In this document: in pieces, positions 34,405 to 47,700 of the stretch | Numbering within the stretch: position 1 is the stretch's first letter | Layout of the letters: each line of letters begins with the position of its first letter | NCBI RefSeq assembly: GCF_000150275.1 | Contig: NW_002060959.1 | Location: forward strand, 1,105,902-1,169,901 | Length of the DNA stretch: 64,000 nt | DNA from: Trichoplax adhaerens | Lineage: Eukaryota > Placozoa > Uniplacotomia > Trichoplacea > Trichoplacidae | Direction: 5' to 3' | Position numbers and translations under genes: made by a program | The notes under the pieces: generated by a model | Seen by the model: the letters and a program-made list of their open reading frames with translations, nothing else | The model's database searches: none | What the model was told of the DNA's origin: nothing

Positions 34405-36602
34405 ATTTTTAGCTGCAATTTCATCCTTATAATTTATATAATAAATGTGGTTTTAAGTTAATCATGGCATCATCAAATCAGGTATAAGCAGTTGCATTCG
34501 TCAAAATTTTTAATAATATCATTAATCAACAATCACTACTATAATAAACTTCTTCTACTTCTAGTTACGAATAAACATACTGTACTGTAGATACACTACG
34601 TATCCTGCGTTGCATGTATCAACAAAGTAGATAGGCATACTACGTCTAACCAATACAGTATAAGATATCAAGGGAGTGTCAGAAGATGGAATAGTAGGCA
34701 TCGAAAAGGAAAATTGAAAAGAATATTTCTTTTCAGCCTACTCTACATCAGCGATTGCTGCTACTCCTTTCAATGGGCTGGCCATGATGTCGGTTGTTAT
34801 TGGTACACTTGGAAAAGAGTGTCTATTGCAAGTTTGCAAAGTATTACAATGCGCCATGTCATCTGGACGCGATTAAGACACCAGTGAGCACGACACAAAG
34901 CTCAACTTGCATTTATCAACATGGTTTGATGAGCTTGTGTAATATGGCACTTGTGCTAACTCATCATCATAACCATATTATGATGCATTTAAATGCTAAT
35001 ACAGTATTCATTACACCATCAATGCATCCATTTCATTCTCCACTGATGCGTGTACCGTATGAACAATTAACGACTAGTGGTGATCCTTCCCACTTACCCC
35101 TTCCGAGTGAGAAAACGAAAAGATTGAGGTAAATTATCCAATTGATTGGCTATGCATAGGCGAAGTTGCTGAATGCTTGCATCCGATATATTATCGCATA
35201 CCACCACTCCTAGAACATGATAAACCGTGGAAGTATCTCGATGATCCAGCTGATGATGGAATGGCTTATTGGCAATAAAGCGAATTCCGATGACATTACT
35301 CGATTGTCGTGGATTAAGATAATTCGGGCTGCTTCGTATACTTTGCATTACTGTATTCAATTAGCTAGGGCTACAAGCTGAAGAGAGATTATTCAATAGA
35401 GATGAGAATGTCGGCCAAGTTGTTCAACTAGAAAGAAGAGCTGGACAGGTAGAGCAAGTTGCAAATTTTATTAAGTCAACAAGCGCAGCCGAACTTGGGC
35501 ATGTCTGCAAGTATTTGCTCAGGTCTTGCTCGATGTCTACAGTACTGACCACTGTAATAAAATACGGTAGGGTTAGGATGGCCCGGTCAAAAGCCGCTGG
35601 CTACAGTACGATCCTACGGTGCATACTACTGTAACGCGGGCGATGCAACTCATACTGAACGAGCCAATGGCGAGGCTGGCCACTGGCCATGGCTGTACTG
35701 ACTGACTGACTGACTGACAGGCCAATCCACAGCCAGCAAATTGCTAAATGAATACGACTGGAGGCTGACGATGGCCGACTGTCTATTTGGATAGGAGATT
35801 ATGGCAACTAGCCAAGGATGCCTAAGATACTCCACATACCAGTAATTCTATTTCTTTGTGAAACTATTGCTAGAGCTCTTTTAGGCAGAGGGGGAAAAAA
35901 CATAGCGATAGGATATAGGAAGTCCCTTTTTGCCTGGAGAAATCCTGTACAGTAGTCCATGACGATCTGCACTGTTTACGTCGATCCTTTTCCATTCCAC
36001 TGCTTGACTTATACAGTACTTGAAAATAGAAGGTACAGTAATATACACGTCAGTACTAGTATTACTGTCCTACAGCATCATGCCATCGGTGAATTTACTG
36101 TAGGGAAGGCACTATTGAATCTACTGTAGGAGTCTATCATGCATGGGACGAAAATGGAGAACTTTGCTAATTCCCCCAAATTCCAACTTACTCAAGTCTG
36201 TCTGTACCATACATCGCGCATGTGCACTGGACAGTACTTGCAACAGAGTCAATCTTGTACTTTCCTTTACTGCCAGGACTCGACTGTCGATGATTGCTGG
36301 CGATTAGTTGCTAGTCAAATCCCAAATATCCAAATATCAATCTAAAATTGCCAATTCACTACTTGGAAGAGTATTAGTAGGGGCCAATTTTTGCATCGTC
36401 GTCTTCTTGTGCTATATTGTACTGTGTATCAACGGACTTGTAAGAAACCCCTGACTAGATCGACGCGTAGATTCAACTCGGTATTAGCAAGCTGTCTAGA
36501 TCGCAGGTCCAACTGCAATTGTGCAACGTTAAGACCAAATTAATCCATGATTGCATCACTCCAAATTAAATTCCTCTTCCTCGCGCTCTTCAATTCCCCA
36601 AG
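34405..36602. other. Intergenic between divergent TIR-SLOG and BNIP1 genes
   Basis: About 2.2 kb containing both promoters. A CTGA tetranucleotide run lies at about 35697-35718. TACAGTA-type words are scattered through 35.5-36.4 kb. Open frames at 34794-35132 (+) and 35094-35360 (-) overlap each other and show no domain features, so they are not called. Confidence 0.45.
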
Positions 36603-38145
36603 ATGGCAGATATCACATTCTCAGCTGTAGCCAAATTACAAATACAAGAAATTATTCGACTTGAATTTGAAATTCAATCTATTATTCAACAAATTAAAGA
36701 TAGCCAAGGACCTTTTGAAATACTCAATAGATTGCATAGCCAGGTGAAAGATTGCATGAAGATCCTAGAGGAAGACGTCAATGTAAGGGGATAATGGATA
36801 AAACTGGAATGTCAGTCTTTCGATATCGGTCTTGACAGTGAAATGATAGTATTTTTACTTGACTATTTGAAGCATAATAATGTATGTTATGATGATGAAA
36901 ATTGGCTTGCTTGCATGATTAACCAATTGATTATACAAATGTGTTCTAGTAAACAGCTTGATCATCATACTTTTCACTGCATTTTAGAAATTAAAGATAT
37001 TGGCCCATGAAGAGGATAAAGACAGCCAAACACAAGAAATCTTGCAAGTAGCAGGCCGCCACCAGCAACAACTGGAAAGGTAACAATACGTATACTGTAC
37101 ATCATTCCTTACTACTAAACTGTAGATTTTACAACACGGTCGTAGCCAAATCATACACGCGTAGACGGACAGTACTTCTCGTCTATAATAATCTCCTGTT
37201 TCACTCTGTGTCTATAATACTGGCCAAAGCTCTCAAAAATCTCTCAGGCGTGCCTTGCTCACCGCTAAAACTAACATCGAAAATACCGATAGACAAGTAC
37301 TTATCGAAGGCGGTTCTTCCCAGTTAAGACAAAGGTAATACAGTACTCTACTTTCGTAGTCATACTACAATAAGATTGACACTAGTCATGAATATGGTAT
37401 AAATTAGATTGTATAATATGGTATAAAATGATTTCATATTGCTTGAAGTATCAACCTTTCGATAGCTCATGTGTATACGCTTCACAGATATAGCTATACA
37501 ATGTTCCTATACTTGAAATGATTGATTTATTAATTTACAGTCAATATCAAAAATTGTAGTAATGTAAAGAGTGGATAAATTCAAAAATACTTTAAAAATC
37601 TTCTCCCTATTTTTAATTAATGCTGTGCACATAAATATGAAATATGTCTGGTATCGAATAACTAGGGTACAAACTAAAAAAGAAGCAGTCAAATTAGCTA
37701 GCGAAGTAACGAATGAACTAATACACATCAATCAAATGATGGCGGAACAAGTTAAACAGAGCGAACAGAATATGCAGCTTTTAGGTATAATGACATCATT
37801 CAGTTACTTACCGTACGAAGCTACGGGCAATTTTTACCCCATTGGCTTTGCTAGAACATAGTTTTGTATTTCCAACAAATAGCAGTGTCGATTGGGTTTG
37901 ATCGATAAACAGTTGTGAGTTAACGTAAGCTTGATATGTTTATGTACTCGTATACAGCAACTTCATCCATGGCCCTCACCGATACTGGAGAAGAGTTGAA
38001 AAATCAGTCTGGAGTTATTACATCTAGTAATAAGCTGCTGACAAAATATGGCCGACGTGAATTAACAGACACTGTCGTTATTTTTTTTGGTGTCTTGGTC
38101 TTTCTCGCCACAGTCTTATATATACTCAAAAAGAGAATGTTTTAA
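36603..38145 (+). CDS. BNIP1: Vesicle transport protein SEC20 (BNIP1)
   Basis: ER t-SNARE of Golgi-to-ER retrograde transport, a partner of syntaxin-18, USE1 and SEC22. Five exons join in phase: 36603-36782, 36988-37079, 37230-37334, 37666-37784 and 37958-38145, giving 227 aa (human 228). The N-terminal half is helical (EIIRLEFEIQSIIQQIKDSQ). The Sec20 SNARE motif includes INQMMAEQVKQSEQNMQLL and runs to about residue 190. TKYGRRELTDTVVIFFGV leads into a single C-terminal membrane anchor at about 203-222, followed by a short basic lumenal tail KKRMF. Exon 3 begins at an AAAG acceptor at 37229; a later AG at 37248 would shorten the protein and fits the family less well. It is divergent from the TIR-SLOG gene. 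Confidence 0.95.
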
Positions 38146-38281
38146 TTGATCATTATTCGAGCTTATATCAACATTTTATTATACTGTATCCAAGATACTA
38201 ATGAATTATTTTTCAAAATCTCTATATAAGAAATAGCAATGGTAGTCTATACATTGTTCAATTCTGTGAAGTGATTATTCA

Positions 38282-38287
38282 AATAAA
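38282..38287 (+). promoter_or_regulatory. Candidate BNIP1 polyadenylation signal
   Basis: AATAAA about 137 bases after the stop codon in AT-rich sequence, a typical spacing for a short 3' UTR. Confidence 0.5.
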
Positions 38288-41200
38288 TACTATGAAATTT
38301 TTTGTTTTTCCATCTCGGTGACGTTGCCAATTGCAAATAATTCATCTCCATATATATCATATTCCTATTCACAAATTATCTAGCATTGCACATTGATTCA
38401 TAAAAAAATTACTTTACCATAAACCATGCTAGTATGGCTGATATGTAAAATCTGAAACTTATAAAGTAGATGACACTGAGGTACAAAATTTATAGTGATG
38501 TCTTTTCGTACCGAACACGTGTAATACAATGTGGAACAAGTTTTATTCTATTACATTAATATCTTTATAGTAATAAATTGTGAATTTTAACTTTTGCTTA
38601 CATACTCGCATATATCAATTTAATTCAAACTTTTTTGGGGAATTAAATCACTGTATGATACTGTAGATAGAATAATGTTGTCATTGTATTTGTAATACAC
38701 TTGATTTGCTTCTCGGCAATAATTTGGCTTCATGGCAAACTTGAATAAAATAGTTTCTTCCTTCGTGGAATCGGTAATCGATATAAATATATATATATTC
38801 CTATACTTTGAATGCTTAAAAGTATTTAATAGCGTTATACAGTAAGTACAACAAGTGATAGACGCCATTTATGAATTTAATTAACAGGTATCGGTTATAA
38901 ATGAGTGAAAGGATTTGCAGTCCTAATTACTATCTGTTGCTGTATAGCAACCTTCATTCGATTTTACTTTACACTATGCAATTAATTCAGCTAATCATTT
39001 ATGCCTCAGCAAGCTCACGAGCCCATCTAGTACCAAATTTCGTTTTGATTTTAAGTCTAAGGTACTCCGATCTATTGCACGCCATATGATACAACAACTG
39101 ATTGAAGGTAAATTAAAGATTTTATATTTTTAAGTTGATAAGAACGTTCTCTTTTCACGAATAGAATAAAAATCCAAATGAGCCATGAAGCATTAGCTCT
39201 ATTTTCGTCGATATGTCATTCGCTAGAATGAGGTAGCTTACTAGGGGCTAGAGTCGCCAGCATAACTTCTTTGCAAGTGATCGTTAAATTTTATTATTTA
39301 TAATTAAAGGGTAAATACAAATAAAGCCTCATGTACACATTATACAGAACTATAACGTACATTGTCTAGACAAGAAACATTTATAGTAATAAGATATGCT
39401 TTCATTGGTGTCATATTACGATTAAGCTTACAACAAAAGAAGACCAAATCCACCTCGTAGTTTGTTATTAATTAGAATTACTCATCTAATATTGATTTCT
39501 GTACTTTTATGTATTATTGTACACTTTTCGTTTTGCTTTTGGACCAAGGTGTAAAACTTTGCCTGTTAGAGCTAGACTTCGGCTACTTTTTATTTCATAA
39601 GGGAAATCCTTAGACATGGTGATCTTCCTTGATTGGTTAATGATAAGTCGATTAGTTTTTTTCAGTAACATGATGGAATTTTTAGCGGTAAGGTACAGTA
39701 GTGAATGGAATATGTATAAAATGGATAGAGTAAGAAGAAATTGATGGTGTTCACCAATACTGGTATACTCGATACAGAGCATTTACAACGATTGGTTGAG
39801 AGACTCTATCACTAAAGTACTCCTTTGCTTGATGTATATCAGTAATGATGAAATATTGGATATCGGATGGATGGGTAACTTTAATCGTATCGACTCTACC
39901 TATTGATTTTAATTTTCAGTTAACTGAAAAAAAATTAATTTGTAAAGGAGAGTGTTATGGCAATATTGCGCTGTGGTGTAGATACTGTGTAATGCCATAC
40001 ACGCGTATACCAGCGTTTTTGGGTATTCTTATTATCAATAATAGCTAAAAGCGTATGGAAAATAATCAAGTCTTAATTTGATCACTGTGTGATGTGGTAA
40101 TAGATGGAAGTTATTCGATTATTTTAGCGTCAAGGTGGTAAACATCAACTAGGATCACTTTTGAATGTGTTTATTGAATTATATGTTGTGATAATAATGC
40201 AGTATAAATATTGCATCCATTTATCATAGTACGCCATGGTGGTACCATCGAATTTGAATAATCAGCATGAACCTCTGTTAAATGAGCACATTATCGTAAA
40301 CCGTCAGTAAAGCGACGGGAGTTTGCACTAGTAAATATTTAAGCACATCGATGATTCCTTTGCAAGAGCGCTATAAAAAGTTTTAGTTATCCTTAGAGAG
40401 GGCTGGGAAAAAGCTGCAATTTGCTTTAGTTCAATACGTGACACAGTCCTTTTTTTAGGCATCAACTGCTCACCTTGACATACGCGTATGCAGAAGTATT
40501 GCACGAATTGATATTTGGTCTTTAACAACAAGTAGAGTATAGTCAAATTCAGCTATTCGATGTTTGAACAGTAGTTTATGGCGATATCATCTGGTAGTGG
40601 CCTTAGCAGTATCATATTTTTTGAATATATTTCATCAAGTTGTACCTTGTAGTTATGTTCATTTTAAGATTTGCTCTATTTTTAATGAACTCCAATTTGG
40701 GATTTGTGGATTGAGAACCTTGGCAGTTCAGAAATTTCTTCATGACATTCGTGAATTCAATCAAATGAAAGAGAGGCAGTCACTGTAGCTCAATATTGAC
40801 ATAGTCAGGCTAGCGGATTGACTATTTGAAATCTTTCTCCGAGTATGTAAGTAAAATAAATAACGTTTGCATGGTATGCGAATTTCTACAATTATACCAG
40901 TGATGGATGATTTCGTTTCAACTGTGCAAACGTGTATTGAAAAATTGGTCAGTTACTACGATACATTGGTCGTGATGGTAGTAACATTTCCTTGAGCTTT
41001 TATTATGATAGTATTGCGCTTGTAGATAATAAATAAAACCTAGTGATCATCATTGTGATTTAGGCACATTGCTTTACCATGCATATTCATGGGCAAGTAA
41101 GTTATGGTATCAATACTGCATATATACTGTACAAATGAATATGTACTCGGATACCCTTATAAAGCAATAACAGGATAATAAAGTTTATGGCTTATTATAA

Positions 41201-41964
41201 ATTGAAATTGAAATGGTATAGTAACAACGATTGGGGTATGTTGATCATAGGGGATTACTATATTCAATTTTTGCTCTGGCACGCATTTTACTCTAGCGTG
41301 TGTGTTTGTGCTATTTACCTTGAAGTGATTTGAGCTTACAGATGCAATAAAAATGGATCACCTATCTCCATTTTTTTATAATAAAGTTCAAGGCCTATTC
41401 TAATTGCAAGTAGTACAGTAGCATCAACACGGTTAGGTTGGTGATTGCTGTATTTGATTTTTCTTCTGGCAACATTTGTCTGTAGTGTGTGTGTGTTTGT
41501 GCTGTTTCTCTTCAAGCAATGTAAGCCTGCAAAGCCGATGGATAGCGATTGCTTTCCTCCGTTATTTTATCTTTTGTTTATTTGCATCATCTGACAGTAT
41601 TCTATTCAGCAAGGCCATCATCTGATAGTACTGTCTTCTTGTCAGCAAGGTCATCATCATGACAGTACTAGTTGGATTTTAAATGGTGCAACTGTGTCTG
41701 CAAGAACTGTAAGATCTCATCGGCTCGATACAGTCTATGGATTAGCAAGTCGATAGTAACTCGCACACTCTACTGTGGCAAGAGAATTTCTGATACAAGG
41801 AGATGGATTAATACGCGTATCATTGATTGATTGATATTGTACAGTACTGAGAAGAGAGTTGTATCTTTCTTGACGTATATCATCAAGTCCAGTTGAAGAA
41901 GAAGCCAAAGTCTTGGCCTTGTTATTGTAAGATCGTTGATGACAACACTGCATATCGTCTAGTT
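38288..41964. other. Gene-poor stretch after BNIP1
   Basis: AT-rich, with many short open frames on both strands but no recognisable exon chain. One short minus-strand frame at 39507-39617 is listed separately. GT-rich words appear near 41300-41510. No repeat array was found before 41.96 kb. Confidence 0.4.
39507..39617 (-). CDS. Possible 36-aa basic small protein, unrecognised
   Basis: A 36-codon frame from ATG in good context (ATCACCATG), preceded within about 20 bases by AACCAATCA, a CCAAT-like word. The product begins MSKDFPYEIK and ends with a lysine/arginine-rich tail (GPKAKRKV). It has no signal peptide or membrane segment. I do not recognise the family. It could also be an internal exon of a larger unseen gene or chance, and the frame stays open upstream of the Met. 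Confidence 0.15.
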   Translation of the reverse strand: MSKDFPYEIKSSRSLALTGKVLHLGPKAKRKVYNNT

Positions 41965-42360
41965 GTTAACAAGGGATCCAATGTTGACATTGATTGAACA
42001 TTTCAAGCGGTGGTATACTCTACTGTACTGCACTATTTGTACTTTGGAATCTATGAATACCGTCCAAGTGGAAAATGTTGCTTTACAAATGGCAGTCAAA
42101 AGAGACAACTACAGCTGCATTATCCAATTTTTAGCATGTCATGACTGCCAACATGATGGCAAGAAGTCGTTAACAAGGGATCCAATGTTGACATTGATTG
42201 AACATTTCAAGCAGTGGCAAACTCTACTGTACTGCACTATTTGTACTTTGCAATCCATGAATACCGTCCAAGTGGAAAATGTTGCTTTACAAACGGCAGT
42301 CAAAAGAGAGACAACTACAGCAGCATTATCCAATTTTTAGCATGTCATGACTGCCAACAT
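41965..42360. repeat. Recent ~204-bp direct duplication
   Basis: Two adjacent copies beginning GTTAACAAGGGATCCAATGT, at about 41965 and 42169, run to ATGACTGCCAACAT. They differ at only a handful of positions plus a 2-base insertion (AGAGAGAC versus AGAGAC). This shifts the frame, so the 125-codon open frame across them is judged accidental. Confidence 0.85.
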
Positions 42361-43428
42361 CAATGTCGGCAAGATGGAGATGGCCACCTCGCAAGTTGAA
42401 AAGGCTAACTGAACAAGATGGCCACTTGGTCACGCATGCAATTGAGCAAGTGGTTTTCCATCATAATATCGTGTCTCCCATGATCGCCTTACCAGACTGT
42501 CAATCAAAGGGCAGCACGCGCAAAGCACGAACGTACAACCGTGCAAGATTGAGTCGTTTTGCGTCGATCGTTCTCCGTGGAATAGACAGCAGCTGCAGCA
42601 CTGGAGGACTACGCATGGTCAATAAAAGTGGATGGTTTGGAAAGTCAAGCATGGATGGTTGTGTGTTGGAAAAGATGGCTGCTACCGATTGAAAGTCATG
42701 CCTGTGCCTTGCCTTCATGAACAACAATCCGAGTGATGGCGTATTGAGTAGTCCAAGCTTCCGCCTAGCGTTGAGGAGTTTCTTTTGGCTTACGTTATTG
42801 TTGTACCTACTGTATGTAGGTCAAGTTGGTGTATGCCAGTGAATTGTGGTAACAATCACTGCGTGGTGAATTTCTCCAAGCAGCACCCGTACACCAGTCT
42901 TGCTGATGTAAGAAACAAGGGCACCATTGCTGACTGAGTGTTGACAGTATGGCATGGAGATGACAACGCCAAGTGTACAGTCAATAACAAATGGCAAAAC
43001 TATTTTGGGCTTGCGGTACAACAATAAATAAACATCCACAGTCACGCAGTTTGCATGTCCACAAGAGTTAGCGTGGACTTTTGGAAATACCGTACTGTCG
43101 AGGACAGTATACTGTACTGGATTTCCACCAGTTAATGATACTGTAGACAGTGTTGTGTTGTATAGGACGATCTAGGGTTAGTGGAATACTAACAAGTTGT
43201 GTTGAAGGTGGGTACTAATGTCCTCTCAATCAGCATGGAAGACAAGAGATTGGACAGGTAGTTCAAGTTCTTGTAAAGTGAGCAACTAACTCTTCTTCTC
43301 TTTTTATTGCATTGAAAAGCGCCGGCTTGTATACGTACAGTACGTTGTTGACACTTGCAACGCATTCTAATTGCAAGTTTGTACAGTACAACCGTGAATT
43401 GGCTATCGAACAAGTACAGTACAGTAGA
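42361..43428. other. Intergenic, slightly GC-richer, no gene seen
   Basis: Frames on both strands overlap between 42363 and 43045 without domain signatures. From about 43080, TACTGT words become frequent and lead into the tandem array. Confidence 0.4.
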
Positions 43429-44590
43429 GCGTCCAGTCCAGTAGTGTCACTAGACTACAGTCCAGAAGACTACAGTGTACAGTACAACGAGCTGGATACT
43501 GTACAGTGTACAGTACTGTACTGGAAGGAAACGTCGGTGACAACGAGTGACGACCTTCCAGGTTCAGCCCATCGGCCAGCCGTGGGTGTCTCTGGTGTTG
43601 TCAAATACTCTACAGTATAGCGTCCAGTAGACTACAGTGTACAGTACAACGAACTGGATACAGTACTGTACAGTACTGGAACTGGAAAGAAACGTCGGTG
43701 ACGACGAGTGACCACCATCGAGGTTCAGCCCATCGCCAGCCGTGGGTATGGCGTCTCTGGTGTTGTCAAATACTCTACAGTATAGCGTCCAGTAGACTAC
43801 AGTGTACAGTACAACGAACTGGATACAGTACTGTACAGTACTGTCAAGAAACGTCAGTGACGACGAGTGACCACCATCGAGGTTCAGCCCATCGCCAGCC
43901 GTGGGTATGGCGTCTCTGGTGTTGTCAAATACTCTACAGTATAGCGTCCAGTAGACTACAGTGTACAGTACAACGAACTGGATACAGTACTGTACAGTAC
44001 TGTCAAGAAACGTCAGTGACGACGAGTGACCACCATCGAGGTTCAGCCCATCGCCAGCCGTGGGTATGGCGTCTCTGGTGTTGTCAAATACTCTACAGTA
44101 TAGCGTCCAGTAGACTACAGTGTACAGTACAACGAACTGGATACAGTACTGTACTGTCAAGAAACGTCAGTGACGATGAGTGACCACCATCGAGGTTCAA
44201 CCCATCGCCAGCCGTGGGTAGGGCCGTGGGTGTCTCTGGACTGTTATCAAATACTGTATAGCGTCCAGTAGACTACAGTACAGTGTACAGTGTACAGTAC
44301 AACGAAGTGGATACTGTACTGCACTGGAAAGAAACGTCAGTGACGACGAGTGACCACCATCGAGGTTCAACCCATCGCCAGCCGTGGGTAGGGCCGTGGG
44401 TGTCTCTGGACTGTTGTCAAATACTGTATAGCGTCCAGTAGACTACAGTACAGTGTACAGTGTACAGTACAACGAAGTGGATACTGTACTGCACTGGAAA
44501 GAAACGTCAGTGACGACGAGTGACCACCATCGAGGTTCAACCCATCGCCAGCCGTGGGTAGGGCCGTGGGTGTCTCTGGTGTTGTCCAAG
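43429..44590. repeat. Seven-copy ~160-bp tandem array
   Basis: The landmark GCGTCCAGT occurs at about 43429, 43620, 43785, 43944, 44103, 44261 and 44431, so spacings run 158-191 bp. Each unit has GTCCAGTAGACTACAGTGTA, a TACTGTACAGTACTG-rich palindromic part, then AGAAACGTCAGTGACGACGA, CCATCGAGGTTCANCCCATC and GCCAGCCGTGGGTA. Units 3-5 are nearly identical and the last two form a slightly different subtype with GGGCCGTGGGTGTC. Open frames of 161-198 codons inside are repeat artefacts on both strands. The array ends about 115 bases before the hexokinase start codon. Confidence 0.92.
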
Positions 44591-44704
44591 TTTAAAAGCT
44601 TCAAACTCGCCCCCAGGCCAATCACTCTCGCTCGCCCTCTTGCAGTACACTTGCAATATTGTCAGTGACTTTGGTGGAAAATTGCAACAAACTCCAAGAA
44701 AAAA

Positions 44705-47700
44705 ATGTCTGCCATCCAAACAGTAAGTCTTAGCGTGTAGATAGAATGCATTGAGGCATGTTTTGTTGTTCCTTTGGGTGTTTGTGCACTTATTTGAAGT
44801 GGACCAACCCCCTAAAACGCTGCAAGAAAACAGTTGAAAACAACCAATGGCGTCGTTGACGCGCATTGGACGCTTTCCACCTTCGATACAATCCATGCAA
44901 GCCTGTGGGCTGCAATGCCTACGATCAAGTAGATGGCAGCAGCCTTGGCTAAGCAATGACAGCTCGAAAGAGACTTGCTCCATCAGTTTCAATGCTTGGT
45001 TAGGTTTTACCAAGCAATTTTTTCCTTTTTTTTGGTTTTTTCCCTTTTTCAAGTCATCACTTTGTCTTGATGATAATGTTCGTTACAACCAGGGATGGTC
45101 ATGACAAGGATCGATATTGTTGATACTAGAATTAATAAGCTATACTTTTCAAATGATGCAGGTGTTGGACAAGTTTACCGTTTCCACGGAAACTTTACGT
45201 GCTATGATTGAACAATTCCATAGCGAAATGGCTGATGGATTATCCAAGGATAAAAAAAGCAGTTTAAAAATGTTGCCCAGTTTTGTTCGATCAACACCCA
45301 CTGGAAAAGAATCGGGCGACTATTTAGCACTGGATATTGGTGGAACCAATTTTCGCGTTTTGCGTTGCAGCTTAAATGATGGCCAAATTCAAACCAATGC
45401 CGAGGTTTATCCTATGAGCTCTGAAGTGATGACAGGGACAGGTCGTGACCTCTTTGCTTTTATTGCTGATTGTATCAAAAGCTTTTTGCAAAAATATGAT
45501 ATCAAAGGAAGCAACATACCACTAGGTAAGAATAGCTAGCGTCCAGTCAATACCACACGTTGATATTGCTATCCAAAGGGATGGCTAGGATAGGATAGGA
45601 TTTCCATGTTGTAAGTACAATAGTCCTGTGAAATGAGAGAATTTCATCAGCTCGTTATTACTACCCATGCTACTTTTGTTGATGATAGCAAATTCCTTCA
45701 ATGTGGTCAGACACAATCTCGACAATCAGTCACTTCATCGCCGTTTCCTTTTTTTACACATCTTAAGGGCCTAATGGCTCGTTCTACAATAAGCCAGTAG
45801 GATTAGTAATAATAATAGTCAGACAGCTGGTTAGCCATTGTTAGAGTTCAAACTATTTCTCATGCGGATATTGGCCTTAGAAACTCTTCCATGCTATTCC
45901 TTTTATTCCACATGCTAACATCAAATTGAGGAGAAAGAAGATCAATCAATTTAAATTACTTTGTTGCATGCTATTGAAACAGCATTGATTGTAATCGATT
46001 GATGCACTACAAGTATGCATCTACTGCACAATCGACAACGCCATCAAACGATATACTACTAGAAGAAAAATCTGTTGTTGAAGTTTGAGTACGGAAAATG
46101 GATTGCTTTCCTTTTATTTTTGCATCGAATGCAATTGTTTTGAGGTAAGCTAGCGTTGATCGAGTGAGCATGAACTGCACTCCTCCAAGGTACGAGTATT
46201 GTAATCATGTAGTACTGAAGAAGAAAAAATGGGCTGAATCATTTTCCTACTTTTGCCAAGACAGCCTATCCAAATTACAACTCTTAATGTCCATATTGAG
46301 TATAGAGAAGGACAGTTTATGCATTACTGTCTGGTAAATAATGAATTTTTCGACTTTCTTGCCAAGACAAACACGGCTGTCTCTATACAGAGTATGTGTA
46401 GTACTGTAAAAGAAGAGTTTATGCATTACTATCCGCTAGAAGAGATCGAAAGACTAGCTATACCCTATTCATATCAATACACATAAAAATAGAAACAGTT
46501 TTTCGGACTTCTATATCATGATTTACAAGCCAGAAAAACTGTTTGGTTTACATTATGATTTCGATAGAGAACGCGAAAACTTGTTTCACTCTCCGGCCTA
46601 CTCTACTCAGTGTATAGTGCATACTATACGATGTGATCCGATATTACAATTTTTGCACATCAGTTTGTGCAAAATGGATCGCTAATACACGGTATTAATA
46701 TGTCCAGATAGCTCTTGACTTGAAGATTCTATATCCGTAATTCAAGTTTACATTGAAGCAGTAAATTTAGCGCTACAACCCATGCAAAACCAATATTTTC
46801 TACCGAAGCCATTTCTAACTAAGCTAATTTTCATCGGGATAAAGATTCATCAATGAGTAATTAACTTTCTATGATAAGAGACCTATCTGTACATATACGA
46901 AAGTTGATAACGGTTGGTCTTTTTCAAGCGTTTTACCGATAGTTTTTACTATTCAAATATATCGGAGAAAAGGGATCACATTGTAACTACTATACTATAC
47001 CTGACAGTATCATATTGCACACTGTACTGTACACTAACAGTAATGAAGGGAAAATATTTTGCCAAATCTCATACAATACGCTCCAGGATATGAACCACTC
47101 TAACCCTAACTTTGTGGTCTTTCGTCTATCTTTGCAGTTTAGAATCATACTCTTGCTTCTGTATCCAAATTCGTCGACACCTTTACTATGAACGACCGTA
47201 CCAAGTTATTTGCCAGTATGGTGTCCCTAACAAATGATGATGACATCATATGCTTGAAATGTTGTTATTTTACCATCCGTATCTAACGATAGGACCACTT
47301 GTTTTTCCCTAACGGAGTTAATGAATGAATATTGCAATCTTATCTACAGTTTATCTAGCATTGAAACAATTGGCGATCAACACATACAGTACAGTACTGT
47401 ACAATACATCGCACACTCTACTGTACAGTATCAGACTTCTAAATTATAGTAAACATATTGCAATACCAAAAAAATGCGATAAAAGCTTATAGATAGACAT
47501 TGGCATATCAATGATGTAGGTCAAATCGACATCATCAAGTCATTGTGATAATACCTGTATGAATTAATTAAAATACTTTTGCAATCTTGCAGGCTTTACG
47601 TTTTCATTCCCATGCACCCAACATAGCTTGAACAGAGCTACCTTAATCACTTGGACTAAAGGCTTTACTGCAAGTGGCGTAGAGGGTGAAGAAGTTGTTC

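Noticed and set aside
34794-35132. 112-codon plus-strand frame beginning MLLVHLEKSVYC
   Set aside because: His/Met-rich low-information sequence without a domain, overlapped by a minus-strand frame, in the region between two divergent genes. A real exon cannot be excluded but nothing supports it.
44031-44060. tRNA-like B box (GAGGTTCAACCC) in the tandem array
   Set aside because: No matching A box or cloverleaf arms at tRNA spacing were found in the unit.
43564-44183. Long open frames of 161-198 codons on both strands with internally repeated protein sequence
   Set aside because: They exist only because the repeat period near 159 bp is divisible by three, so a stop-free phase is copied from unit to unit. 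They occur on both strands and contain no recognisable domain.
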